Source: CAIYRG01 sp964494505 (GTDB lineage: Bacteria; Pseudomonadota; Alphaproteobacteria; Micropepsales; Micropepsaceae). From it: a stretch of DNA of 64,000 nt. Below, in pieces: positions 43,871 through 52,438 of the stretch; position 1 is the stretch's first letter; each line of letters begins with the position of its first letter. Location of the stretch: positions 124,001 to 188,000 of the forward strand of contig CAZBRO010000007.1 of the NCBI GenBank assembly GCA_964494505.1. Direction: 5' to 3'. Both the position numbers and the translations under genes were made by a program. The notes beneath the pieces were generated by a model. It was not told the DNA's origin and searched no databases. It was given only the letters and a program-made list of their open reading frames with translations.

Positions 43871-44470
43871 TCAAAGATCGGTCGGGGGAGTCCAATCCTC
43901 ATGGCCTTTCGGCAGCGTATTCGGAGGATAGGAAATCATCTTCTGATAGAGCAGGTGCATGAACAGGAAGAGGGGCTTGGCCTTGAACACCAGCAGGATC
44001 GCTTCGTTGTCCGGGTCGTCGTTGAAGTGCTGATGCACGCAGCCATTCTCGACGAACATCACATCGCCCGCCTTCCAGGGAATGTGCTTGCCGTCATGGA
44101 TGTCGTGGCCGCGGCCCTTGATGATGAAGAAGCAGGCGGAGTTCAGATGGCCATGCTTCTGGGAATAGGCGCCCGGCGCATAGGCCTCGACATGGCACTC
44201 GATGGCCTGGGTGACCTTGGCGGCCGCCCCCGGCGCGATGGGGTGCTTGCCGTAGAGGTTGGGGCCGCCTTTCCAGGGCACCGACTTGGACGAGATGACG
44301 CGGGGGGCGTCCAGCAGTTCCTTGGTGAGATGGCTGTAGGTGCCTTCGAGCGCCCGAACGAAGGTGCGCTTCTTCTGCCAGCGCTCCCAGACGACGGGGA
44401 CTTCCTGATTGTGCTTGGGGCCGGGGACGCCCTGGTCTTTCGGCTCAGCGCCGGAGGGGTCTGCGGACAT
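43871..44470 (-). CDS. cupin-domain protein A
   Basis: A 199-residue cupin and paralogue of the next gene. Motif 1 is YSQKHGHLNSACFFIIKGRG, motif 2 is VMFVENGCVHQHFNDDP. First gene of the minus-strand run cupin A, cupin B, tctAB, tctC. The glutamate of motif 1 is replaced (HLNSACFF instead of H-x-x-E), so the metal site may be three-histidine. Substrate unknown. Confidence 0.8.
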   Translation of the reverse strand: MSADPSGAEPKDQGVPGPKHNQEVPVVWERWQKKRTFVRALEGTYSHLTKELLDAPRVISSKSVPWKGGPNLYGKHPIAPGAAAKVTQAIECHVEAYAPGAYSQKHGHLNSACFFIIKGRGHDIHDGKHIPWKAGDVMFVENGCVHQHFNDDPDNEAILLVFKAKPLFLFMHLLYQKMISYPPNTLPKGHEDWTPPTDL

Positions 44471-44554
44471 GGGATTTCCTTTGGTTAGGCGATGTTGGTG
44501 GGCGTGTTTTCAGGCCGGGTTCCGATCCCGTCAAGCGAAACAATAGACGGAACC

Positions 44555-44911
44555 TCACACTGGGTCCGGGCCGAGCTCGTCGAGCAGCGCAGCTGCGGCT
44601 GCCCTAAGACCTGGGAGAGACTCCTGAATGATCCGCCACACGCGCCCATGCTCAACGGCGGCATATCCGTGAATGAGCACATTGCGAAACGCAATAACGT
44701 CACGGATATCGGGGATGCGGCGTGCCAGATTGGGTTCAACTTTGTTCAGCTGACCAAGGGCTTCGCCGATAATTTCAAACTTGCGCTCCACCGCTGCCCG
44801 GATGAGATCGCTCTGCGCATAAGTCTCGAAATCCATCCCCGACAGGAATGTCGAGATTGCATCGGCAGCTTGCCGGATATCCCACAAATACGCCCGTGGA
44901 TCACGATGCAT
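44555..44911 (-). CDS. HepT-like HEPN RNase toxin
   Basis: A 118-residue HEPN protein of the DUF86/HepT group with the canonical catalytic motif R-x4-H-x-Y seen as RNVLIHGY (about 76-83). HepT toxins cleave RNA (tRNA in studied cases) and are silenced through AMPylation of the motif's tyrosine by the partner MntA. The start overlaps the end of the nucleotidyltransferase gene by 11 bases, as in known pairs. Confidence 0.9.
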   Translation of the reverse strand: MHRDPRAYLWDIRQAADAISTFLSGMDFETYAQSDLIRAAVERKFEIIGEALGQLNKVEPNLARRIPDIRDVIAFRNVLIHGYAAVEHGRVWRIIQESLPGLRAAAAALLDELGPDPV

Positions 44912-45212
44912 AGATCACCTCGCGCGAGCGGTCGATCTCGGCACGGATGAAGGGGTTTCTGACCGCTGCGGGCTCAACCAAATCGACCGGCCGCCCGAGC
45001 AGTTGCTCAAGGGCGCTCGCCAACCCGAAAAACTGTTCGAGGGGGGGTAGACGGAGGTCCGCGTTGAACTCAACGAGAAAATCGAAGTCGCTGGACCCGG
45101 GATTGAAGTCCCAACCGCGTGCGGCCGACCCGAAAACCTCAAGCCGTGCCACTCCGTAGCGGCGGCATACCGCTGAAACGGCATCTCGCTTTCCGGCGAT
45201 GGCAGCATGCAT
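44901..45212 (-). CDS. MntA-like nucleotidyltransferase antitoxin
   Basis: A 103-residue minimal nucleotidyltransferase with GSAARGWDFNPGSSDFDFLV (GS, then DxD; about 28-47). It precedes and overlaps the HepT-like gene, the order of type VII MntA-HepT modules. ATG at 45212 chosen as the first start before the fold begins; the frame is open 66 codons further upstream. Confidence 0.9.
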   Translation of the reverse strand: MHAAIAGKRDAVSAVCRRYGVARLEVFGSAARGWDFNPGSSDFDFLVEFNADLRLPPLEQFFGLASALEQLLGRPVDLVEPAAVRNPFIRAEIDRSREVIYAS

Positions 45213-45404
45213 GACCGTCTTCGCCCCGGGTTTTCCTATTCTTTTCAGGCGTGGGGCGGGGCTCGTCAAGCGGGAGACCTGGGATCGGTTCCTGGCTATA
45301 ACATGCCCTGTGAGGAATCGTACCAAAAAAAGGATATGTGTTGATTTTTGAACGATTGGCGGCTTGAATGCCCCCCAACCGGCACCAAAGAGCACCGCGT
45401 CCAC

Positions 45405-46271
45405 ATGCAAAAAAGTTTTTTTACCTCAAAGCCTTATGTCGTCGGGGGCGTCAACGGCCCGGACCTCGCGCCGCATGTTCCCGCCGAGGAGGCCATCGGC
45501 AAGGTCGTTTCCAACCTTTGGGTCAATCCGGAATACAAGCACCTGATCGTCAAGGCCTCGCCCAAGCATCTGAAGGTCAAGCCCGGCCAATTCTTCAACA
45601 TCCTCTGCCCTTCTCCGGACGACGGCGAGCTGTGGCTGCGGCGGCCCCAGAGCATTTACGTGGTCGATTCCGAGGGGGGAAATCTCGAATTCCTCTACAA
45701 ATGCGTGGGCCGCGGCACCAAGGGCATGGCGACCTTCAAACCGGGCGACGATTGCAACCTGGTCGGCCCGTTGGGGATCGGGTTCTCGTTCAAGCCGGAA
45801 TGGAAGAACATCGTGGTCCTCGGACGAGGTGTCGGGCTTGCCACCATGGGGCCGATCTCGCAATTGGCCGCTGAGAATGGCGTCGGCGTCACGGCGATAT
45901 TGTCGGCGCGCTCGCCGGAGCTGGTGATGGCGGACGAGCTGTTCGGCAAGGTCGGCGAGGTGATCCGTGTGCTCGACAGCGACGGGACGAGTTCGGTGGA
46001 AAACGTAGGCGCGATCCTGGAGAAACTCATTGCGGCCGGAAAGGCGGACGCGTTCTTCACCTGCGGCTCCAACCGGCTGATGTTCCTGATGAAGGAATTG
46101 GGCGCCAAGCACGGCGTGCCGGGCGAGGTCGCGATGGAGCAGATCATGGCGTGCGGGCTGGGGCCCTGCTACGTCTGCGTCCGCACCTTCGAGGTGGACG
46201 GTCACAAGGAACTGCGCCGGGTGTGCATCGAAGGCCCGGTGTTCGATTTGCAGGAGTGCGTGGGATGGTAG
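45405..46271 (+). CDS. pyrK: dihydroorotate dehydrogenase electron-transfer subunit (PyrK-like)
   Basis: A 288-residue FAD/[2Fe-2S] protein that couples class 1B dihydroorotate dehydrogenase to NAD. The ferredoxin-reductase-like N-terminal half includes LRRPQSIYVVD; the NAD half has VVLGRGVGLATMGP; and the C-terminal cluster cysteines are C250, C255, C258 and C274 (CGLGPCYVC spacing), the PyrK signature. Overlaps pyrD by seven bases. Related sulfide-dehydrogenase subunits share the fold, but the following gene decides for PyrK. A TTG at 45348 could also start it. Confidence 0.85.
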   Translation: MQKSFFTSKPYVVGGVNGPDLAPHVPAEEAIGKVVSNLWVNPEYKHLIVKASPKHLKVKPGQFFNILCPSPDDGELWLRRPQSIYVVDSEGGNLEFLYKCVGRGTKGMATFKPGDDCNLVGPLGIGFSFKPEWKNIVVLGRGVGLATMGPISQLAAENGVGVTAILSARSPELVMADELFGKVGEVIRVLDSDGTSSVENVGAILEKLIAAGKADAFFTCGSNRLMFLMKELGAKHGVPGEVAMEQIMACGLGPCYVCVRTFEVDGHKELRRVCIEGPVFDLQECVGW

Positions 46272-47245
46272 ACCTGTCCGTCAAAATCGGGACCGTGGAA
46301 CTCAAGAACCCGATCATGCCGGCGTCGGGCTGCTTCTCGACCGATCTGGCGCAGGTGATGGACGTCAACCGGCTGGGCGCGCTGGTGGCCAAGACCGTGT
46401 CGCGCGAATACCGCATTGGCAATCCGACCCCGCGCGTGGCCGAACTCGAATGCGGCATGATCAATTCCATCGGCCTGCCGACCAAGGGCATCGGCTATTT
46501 CCTCGAACATCAGGTGCCCGATTACGCGCGCTTCACGCCGCCTCTGGTGGGCTCGATCTCGGCGACGACGGCGGACGATTTCGAAGCCATGACGCGCGAA
46601 GTCGCGGCCCATCCGGACGTGGACGTGATCGAGGTGAACATCTCCTGCCCGACGCGCAACCCGGGCGGCGGCAATTTCGCGATGCACGAGGATCACACCT
46701 TCAATGTGGTCAAGCGCATTCGGGGCGCGACCGGCAAGCCCGTCTGGGTGAAGCTGTCGCCCAATGCGGGCGACGTGGTGGCCATAGGCCTCGCCGCGGA
46801 GGAAGCGGGCGCCGACGCGCTCGTGGTGTCGAACACGATCCTTGGGCTCAAGATCAATCTCGATACGTTCCGCCCGGCCATCGGCAACAAATTCGGCGGC
46901 ATTTCGGGACCGGGCGTGAAGCCCATCATCGTGCGCATGGTGCATCAGGTCTCGCAGCGGGTGAAAATTCCCGTGATCGGCTGCGGCGGTATCGTGAAAG
47001 TGGAGGACGTGGTCGAATACATGCTGGCGGGCGCATCCGCGGTGATGATCGGCTATCTGATCTTCCGCAATCCATCGGGGTTGATCGCGATGATCGACGA
47101 ATTGGCCGCGTGGTGCGACAAACGTGGGTTCAAGCGGGTGGCGCAGTTGACGGGCGCCATGGTCAACGATCCCATCGCGGAAACGTTTTCCGCCGCGGCC
47201 GCCCCCATCGGGCAGGGGCACAAGACCTTCGTGCCCGCGGAGTAG
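46265..47245 (+). CDS. pyrD: class 1B dihydroorotate dehydrogenase catalytic subunit
   Basis: A 326-residue FMN barrel enzyme that oxidises dihydroorotate to orotate (or runs in reverse with NADH). The catalytic base is cysteine 128 in VNISCPTRN, which marks class 1, and the partner PyrK makes it class 1B. FMN contacts are seen in GCGGIVKVEDVVEYMLAGAS. Class 1B enzymes are typical for Firmicutes and some anaerobes; Alphaproteobacteria normally rely on class 2, present here too at 52439. Confidence 0.88.
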   Translation: MVDLSVKIGTVELKNPIMPASGCFSTDLAQVMDVNRLGALVAKTVSREYRIGNPTPRVAELECGMINSIGLPTKGIGYFLEHQVPDYARFTPPLVGSISATTADDFEAMTREVAAHPDVDVIEVNISCPTRNPGGGNFAMHEDHTFNVVKRIRGATGKPVWVKLSPNAGDVVAIGLAAEEAGADALVVSNTILGLKINLDTFRPAIGNKFGGISGPGVKPIIVRMVHQVSQRVKIPVIGCGGIVKVEDVVEYMLAGASAVMIGYLIFRNPSGLIAMIDELAAWCDKRGFKRVAQLTGAMVNDPIAETFSAAAAPIGQGHKTFVPAE

Positions 47246-47250
47246 AAGCC

Positions 47251-48297
47251 GTGGCCGAGCGCATCACCATCAGGAAACCCGACGATTGGCACCTGCATGT
47301 GCGGGACGGCGCGATGCTGCGGGCGTCGCTGCCTTATACAGCGGCCCATTTCGGGCGCGCGATCCTGATGCCCAATCTTCTGCCGCCGGTTCTGACGGTG
47401 AAGGATGCCATTGCCTATCGCGAGCGGGTGATAGCGGCGCTGCCCGAAGGCTCTCATTTCACGCCGTTGCTGACGTGTTATTTGACCGACAACACTGATC
47501 CCGACGATGTGGAAATGGGATTCCGCGAAGGCGTGTTCACGGCGGTGAAGATGTACCCCGCCAATGCGACGACCAATTCCGCCTATGGCGTGAACGATTT
47601 TACGAAGATCCGGCGCGTGCTGGCGCGCATGGAAAAGATCGGGATGACATTCCTGATCCACGGCGAGGAAGCCGACCCGGCGATCGACATTTTCGACCGC
47701 GAGGCCGTCTTCATCGAGCGGCGGCTGACGCCAATGCTGAAGGATTTTCCGGGGCTCTTCATCGTGCTGGAGCATGTGTCCTCGCGCGAGGGCGTGGAAT
47801 TCGTCAAGGCGAACGCCCCCCAGTTGGGCGGTTCGATCACGCCCTATCATCTGATGCTGACGCGCACCGATTGGCTGGGATACGGCAATCGCCCCTATAT
47901 GTACTGCATGCCGGTGCTGAAACGGCGCGAGGATCGCGATGCGCTGCGCAAAGTGGCGACGTCGGGGGAGAGCAATTTCTTCCTGGGCACCGATTCTGCG
48001 CCCCATCCGGTGGCGAAGAAACTGGCGACCGTGGGTGCGGCGGGCCTCTTCAATTCGCCGGTCGCCATCGAATCCTACGCGCAGGTCTTCGCCGAAGAAA
48101 ACGCGCTTGCCAAATTGGAGGCGTTCGCGTCATTGAACGGGCCGAAGCATTACCGCCTGCCGCCGAATTCGGAGACCATCACACTGGAGCGCGTCGCGTG
48201 GACCGCGCCGGAGGACGTGAAGGTCGAAGGGCCGGAAGAGCGCGCGCTCATCCATCGCGGCGGGGAGCAGATACAATGGAAGGTCGTCGCGAATTAG
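47251..48297 (+). CDS. pyrC: dihydroorotase, type II
   Basis: Zinc enzyme of 348 residues interconverting carbamoyl-aspartate and dihydroorotate. HLHVRDG (14-20) supplies two metal histidines and the substrate arginine, Lys100 in VKMYPANATTNS is the carbamylated bridge, LIHGE and LEHVSS give the next two histidines, and FLGTDSAPH the catalytic aspartate. Length and motifs are those of the E. coli type II enzyme, not the longer pyrB-linked type usual in Alphaproteobacteria. Begins with GTG five bases after pyrD. Confidence 0.93.
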   Translation: MAERITIRKPDDWHLHVRDGAMLRASLPYTAAHFGRAILMPNLLPPVLTVKDAIAYRERVIAALPEGSHFTPLLTCYLTDNTDPDDVEMGFREGVFTAVKMYPANATTNSAYGVNDFTKIRRVLARMEKIGMTFLIHGEEADPAIDIFDREAVFIERRLTPMLKDFPGLFIVLEHVSSREGVEFVKANAPQLGGSITPYHLMLTRTDWLGYGNRPYMYCMPVLKRREDRDALRKVATSGESNFFLGTDSAPHPVAKKLATVGAAGLFNSPVAIESYAQVFAEENALAKLEAFASLNGPKHYRLPPNSETITLERVAWTAPEDVKVEGPEERALIHRGGEQIQWKVVAN

Positions 48298-48313
48298 CGG
48301 CGAGACGCAGAAT

Positions 48314-49012
48314 ATGATTGAAGCGCCGGGCTTTGCCGACAAGAAAACAATCGCGGAACTGACCGCGAAGATCCTGCTGGAAGTCGAAGCGGTCCGCTTT
48401 TATTCCGACAAGCCGTTCATCTTCACCTCCGGCCTCGCGAGCCCGGTCTATACCGATTGCCGGCGGCTGATTTCGTTTCCCCGCGTACGGGCGTCGCTGA
48501 TCGATTTCGGCGCCTCCACGCTTGCGCGCGATGTGGGATTCGAGGCATTCGATGCGGTCGCGGGCGGCGAAACGGCGGGCATCGCGTTTGCGGCCTGGAT
48601 GGCCGACAAGCTTGGGCTCCCGATGCAATATGTGAGGAAGCAGGCCAAAGGCTTCGGCCGCAACGCGCAGATCGAAGGCGAGGTGAAGGATGGCCAGCGT
48701 GTGCTGCTGGTCGAGGACATGACGACCGACGGCGGCAGCAAGGTCAACTTCATCAATGCGCTGCGCAAGGCGGGCGTTCTCTGCGATCACACCTTCGTCT
48801 TCTTCTATTACGACATCTTCCCGGAAGGGCTGAAGACGCTGACCGACATGGGGGTCGCGCATCATGCGCTCGCCACCTGGTGGGACGTGCTGGCGGTGGC
48901 GAAGAAAAGCGAGAAATTCGAACCTCTGAGATTGGCGGAGGTGGAAGCTTTCATGCACGATCCCCGCGGCTGGTCGAAAGCGCATGGCGGAACGGCGGGT
49001 TTCGGTGTTTAA
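48314..49012 (+). CDS. pyrE: orotate phosphoribosyltransferase
   Basis: A 232-residue type I phosphoribosyltransferase that joins orotate and PRPP to orotidine 5'-phosphate. The PRPP loop is VLLVEDMTTDGGSK (about 131-144); the substrate side has IFTSGLASPVYTDCR and the flexible-loop RKQAKGFGR. Only 16 bases from pyrC. The combination makes a nearly complete orotate branch in one operon (pyrK, pyrD, pyrC, pyrE), with pyrF and carA/B, pyrB absent from the window. Confidence 0.93.
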   Translation: MIEAPGFADKKTIAELTAKILLEVEAVRFYSDKPFIFTSGLASPVYTDCRRLISFPRVRASLIDFGASTLARDVGFEAFDAVAGGETAGIAFAAWMADKLGLPMQYVRKQAKGFGRNAQIEGEVKDGQRVLLVEDMTTDGGSKVNFINALRKAGVLCDHTFVFFYYDIFPEGLKTLTDMGVAHHALATWWDVLAVAKKSEKFEPLRLAEVEAFMHDPRGWSKAHGGTAGFGV

Positions 49013-50495
49013 CACGAAAAATTGGGATGTGATTGTCGTCGGCGGCGGGAATGCCGCCTATTGCGCGGCATTGGCCGCGCGCGAGCAGGGCGCATCCGTG
49101 CTGATGCTGGAAGCCGCACCCGAAGACGAATCGGGCGGCAACTCACGCTTTACCGCGGGCGCGATGCGCGTCGTCTACAACGGCGTGGACGACATCAAGA
49201 CGCTGGTCCCCGATCTCTCGCAGGCGGAAATCGACACCACCGATTTCGGCACCTATACGCAGGATCAGTTCTTCGACGACATGGCGCGGGTGACGCAGTT
49301 CCGCACCGATCCGAATCTGTGCGAGCTGCTGGTGACGAAGAGCCTCCCCACGCTCGTCTGGATGCGCGAGAAGGGCATCCGCTTCGTGCCGATCTATGGC
49401 CGGCAGGCGTTCAAGATCGAAGGCAAGTTCAAATTCTGGGGCGGGCTGACGCTGGAGACGGTGGGCGGCGGGCCAGGGCTTGTCGACATGCTGACCGTGT
49501 CGGGCAAGAAGAACGGCATCGAAATCCACTACAACACGCGGGCGACCGATCTCGTCTATGACGGCGTGCGGGTGATGGGCGTGCGCTTCAAGAGCGGCGT
49601 CGAAACGGGCGAATTGACGGCGGGCGCGGTGGTGCTTGCCAGCGGCGGGTTCGAGGCGAATGCGGAGATGCGCACGCGCTATCTCGGACCGGGTTGGGAT
49701 TTGGCGAAGGTGCGCGGCACCCGCTTCAACAATGGCGAAGGCATCCGCATGGCGCTTGCCATCGGGGCGAGCCCTTACGGCAATTGGTCCGGCTGTCACG
49801 CCGTGCAATGGGAGATGAACGCGCCGGAATTCGGCGATCTTGCGGTCGGCGATCAGTTCCAGAAACATTCCTATCCGTTTGCGCTGCTGGTGAACGCGCT
49901 GGGAAAGCGCTTCGTGGACGAGGGCGCCGATTTCCGCAATTACACATACGCGAAATACGGCCGCATCGTGCTGGAGCAGCCGGGCCAATTCGCCTGGCAG
50001 ATCTGGGACAAGAAAACCAAGCATCTCCAGCGCGACGAATACAATATCCGCCAATGCACCAAGGTGACGGCGAACACGATCGAGGAATTGGCGAAAAAAC
50101 TCGACGGCGTGAACGCAGACGCGTTCGTGAAGACTATCGCCGAATACAATGCCGCGGTCCGGCAGGACATCGCATTCAATCCCAACGTCAAGGATGGCCG
50201 CCACACGGAAGGCCTCGCCGTACCGAAATCGAACTGGGCGAACACCATCGATACGCCGCCCTTCGAAGGCTACGCGGTGACGTGCGGGGTCACGTTCACG
50301 TTCGGGGGCTTGCGCATTGCCGCGGACGGGCAGGTGATGGATCTCGATTACCGCACCATTCCCGGTCTCTATGCGGCGGGTGAGCTGGTGGGCGGCATCT
50401 TCTATTTCAATTATCCCGGCGGCACTGGGCTCACCTCGGGTTCGGTGTTCGGCAAGATCGCCGGTACCGCCGCAGGCAAAGCGACGCGAGGCTAA
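48984..50495 (+). CDS. FAD-dependent dehydrogenase, TcuA/fumarate-reductase flavoprotein-like
   Basis: About 503 residues. A Rossmann FAD site WDVIVVGGGNAAYCAALAAR at the N-terminus, the GGNSRFTAGAMR region, and the C-terminal TFTFGGLRIAADGQVMD with YAAGELVGGIFYFNYPGG are those of tricarballylate dehydrogenase TcuA and related succinate dehydrogenase/fumarate reductase type flavoproteins. It overlaps the end of pyrE; GTG 49005 is an alternative start. It may oxidise or reduce a ring or alkenoic acid in the pathway of this operon. Confidence 0.82.
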   Translation: MAERRVSVFNTKNWDVIVVGGGNAAYCAALAAREQGASVLMLEAAPEDESGGNSRFTAGAMRVVYNGVDDIKTLVPDLSQAEIDTTDFGTYTQDQFFDDMARVTQFRTDPNLCELLVTKSLPTLVWMREKGIRFVPIYGRQAFKIEGKFKFWGGLTLETVGGGPGLVDMLTVSGKKNGIEIHYNTRATDLVYDGVRVMGVRFKSGVETGELTAGAVVLASGGFEANAEMRTRYLGPGWDLAKVRGTRFNNGEGIRMALAIGASPYGNWSGCHAVQWEMNAPEFGDLAVGDQFQKHSYPFALLVNALGKRFVDEGADFRNYTYAKYGRIVLEQPGQFAWQIWDKKTKHLQRDEYNIRQCTKVTANTIEELAKKLDGVNADAFVKTIAEYNAAVRQDIAFNPNVKDGRHTEGLAVPKSNWANTIDTPPFEGYAVTCGVTFTFGGLRIAADGQVMDLDYRTIPGLYAAGELVGGIFYFNYPGGTGLTSGSVFGKIAGTAAGKATRG

Positions 50496-50497
50496 CA

Positions 50498-51772
50498 GTG
50501 CTGCGCTTGAACGAGCTTTCGGCCTGCGAAATCGCCCACGGCGTTGCCGCGGAGCGGTTCACCGCGCAATCCATTACGCGCGCCTGTCTCGACCGCATCG
50601 AAGAACGCGATTCCAAAGTCAAAGCCTGGGCCTATGTCGACACGGATGCGGCGATTGCGCAGGCGCGGGCCATCGACCGCGGGGCGAGCAAGGGCGTGCT
50701 GGCCGGCGTGCCGCTCGGCATCAAGGACATCATCGATACTTTCGATATGCCCACCGACATGGGCTCGCCGATTTACAGAGACAATCATACGTTTGCGGAT
50801 GCGTCCTGTGTCGCGCTCGCCCGGCGCGCCGGCGCGGTGATCCTGGGGAAAACCGTGACCTGCGAATTCGCAGGCCTGACGCCCAACGTCACACGCAATC
50901 CGCTGGATTTGGATCGCACGCCCGGCGGCTCGTCGAGCGGTTCGGCCGCCGCAGTTGCGGACCATATGTGCGCGGTTGGTTACGGGACACAGACGGGCGG
51001 TTCGGTGCTGAGGCCGGCGTCGTTCTGCGGCGCAGTCGGGTACAAGCCGACATACAATCTTATCCCGCGCGGAGGCATCAAATTCGCGGCCGAATCGCGC
51101 GACACCATCGGGCTGATCGGACGCAGCGTGGACGACGTCGATCTGGTCGCGAGCGTGCTGATTGCGCGTCCCCTTTCGCCGCGCCGCGACACGCCGCCCC
51201 GGATCGGGCTCTGCCGCACGCATCTCTGGGAGCATGCGCTGCCGGAATCCAAGCACGCGGTCGAAGACGCGGCTGGGCGGCTTGCCGCCGCGGGCGCGCA
51301 CTTGCGCGATGTGTCCTTGCCCGATGCTTTCGATGCAACGGCCGAAGCCCGCACGGTCATCAATCCGGTGGAACGCGCCCGTTCCATGGCGCATGAATGG
51401 AACACTGCACGCGCGCAGATCAGTCCCGGCCTGACGCGGCAGATCGAGCAGGGCCTTTCCATTCCCCATGCGCGATACATCGCGTCCCTGCGGCGCATGA
51501 AGGAATGCCGCGACATGATCCCCGGCATGTTCGGGAATTGCGACGTGCTGCTCGCGCCCTGCGTTACGGGCGAAGCGCCCATGGGTCTTGAATCCACCGG
51601 CGACACGCGCTTCCAGGAATTCTGGACCGCGCTGCACACGCCTGCGATCACATTGCCGACCCACAAGGGACCGAACGGGCTTCCGATCGGGATCCAGATC
51701 ATTGGCCGTCTGTATGAAGACGAATTGCTGCTTGCTTGCGCCCGCTGGGCGGCTGAGCGTTTGGCGGCTTAG
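50498..51772 (+). CDS. amidase, amidase-signature family
   Basis: A 424-residue amide hydrolase. The Ser-cisSer-Lys triad is visible: Lys76 in GVPLGIKDIIDTFD, serines in TPGGSSSGSAAA (about 141-152), and the nucleophile Ser169 in GTQTGGSVLRPA. GTG start two bases after the flavoprotein stop. It could hydrolyse the amide formed by the nitrile hydratase-like enzyme or a carbamoyl/amide intermediate after ring opening; both are inferences. Confidence 0.92.
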   Translation: MLRLNELSACEIAHGVAAERFTAQSITRACLDRIEERDSKVKAWAYVDTDAAIAQARAIDRGASKGVLAGVPLGIKDIIDTFDMPTDMGSPIYRDNHTFADASCVALARRAGAVILGKTVTCEFAGLTPNVTRNPLDLDRTPGGSSSGSAAAVADHMCAVGYGTQTGGSVLRPASFCGAVGYKPTYNLIPRGGIKFAAESRDTIGLIGRSVDDVDLVASVLIARPLSPRRDTPPRIGLCRTHLWEHALPESKHAVEDAAGRLAAAGAHLRDVSLPDAFDATAEARTVINPVERARSMAHEWNTARAQISPGLTRQIEQGLSIPHARYIASLRRMKECRDMIPGMFGNCDVLLAPCVTGEAPMGLESTGDTRFQEFWTALHTPAITLPTHKGPNGLPIGIQIIGRLYEDELLLACARWAAERLAA

Positions 51773-51780
51773 GAGCACCC

Positions 51781-52383
51781 ATGGAAATCAACAACAGTTT
51801 CGATGTTCCGTTGCCGCCGGCCGACGCCTGGAAAGTGCTGATGGATATTCCGCGCATCGCGCCATGCATGCCGGGGGCGGAGCTGACCGGCGTCGTCGAC
51901 AAAGACACCTATGCGGGCAAGGTTTCGGTGAAGCTCGGCCCCGTGGCGCTGACCTTTGCGGGCCAGGTGAAATTCACCGACATCGACGAGGCCGGGCACA
52001 AGGCGCGCGTCAAGGCGCAAGGCAAGGACGCGAAGGGCCGCGGCGGCGCCAATGCGAACGTCGATTTCCATTTGGAGCCGATACCGGCGGGCTCGCGCGT
52101 GCTGGTGAAGACCGACCTCACGCTGTCGGGGGCGGTTGCACAATATGGCCGCGCCTCCGGTCTCATACAGGACGTGGCGCAGCAATTGATCGGGCAATTC
52201 GCCGAATGCCTGAGGGCCCAGCTTGCCGCATCGGTGGCGGCTGCCGAACCGCGTCCCGGCGCGGAGCAGTCCGTGGCCACACCCATTGCCCCGCCCGAAA
52301 CCAAAGCGCAGACGCTGTCCGGTTTCACGCTGATGTGGATGGTGTTGAAGAGTTTCTTCCGCGGGTTGTTCGGCGGGAAATGA
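51781..52383 (+). CDS. CoxG-like SRPBCC protein
   Basis: A 200-residue member of the carbon monoxide dehydrogenase subunit G family: an SRPBCC domain (about 1-150; FDVPLPPADAWKVLMDIPRI, ending in ASGLIQDVAQQLIGQFAECL) plus a C-terminal hydrophobic anchor (GFTLMWMVLKSFFRGLFGGK). CoxG tethers molybdenum hydroxylases to the membrane. Here the hydroxylase subunit genes lie 4.2 kb downstream, suggesting one functional group. Eight bases separate it from the amidase. Confidence 0.88.
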   Translation: MEINNSFDVPLPPADAWKVLMDIPRIAPCMPGAELTGVVDKDTYAGKVSVKLGPVALTFAGQVKFTDIDEAGHKARVKAQGKDAKGRGGANANVDFHLEPIPAGSRVLVKTDLTLSGAVAQYGRASGLIQDVAQQLIGQFAECLRAQLAASVAAAEPRPGAEQSVATPIAPPETKAQTLSGFTLMWMVLKSFFRGLFGGK

Positions 52384-52388
52384 GAAGT

Positions 52389-52436
52389 CCCCCCCTTCTG
52401 GTCCTTCGGACCATCCTCCCCCACAAGGGGGGAGGA
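52389..52436. repeat. palindromic repeat overlapping a ribosome binding site
   Basis: CCCCCCCTTC near 52389-52398 and AAGGGGGGAGGA at 52425-52436 pair around an inner hairpin TGGTC/GACCA (52399-52413) with a TTCG-type loop. It resembles another widespread alphaproteobacterial intergenic palindrome. The right arm is at the same time the Shine-Dalgarno sequence of the TTG-started pyrD at 52439. Confidence 0.7.
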
Positions 52437-52438
52437 AA

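Noticed and set aside
48984..50495. Naming the flavoprotein tricarballylate dehydrogenase (tcuA)
   Set aside because: The family is right, and MHS carriers like TcuC occur in the window, but the partner tcuB is missing and the gene sits in a pyrimidine-type operon, so the specific substrate is not supported.
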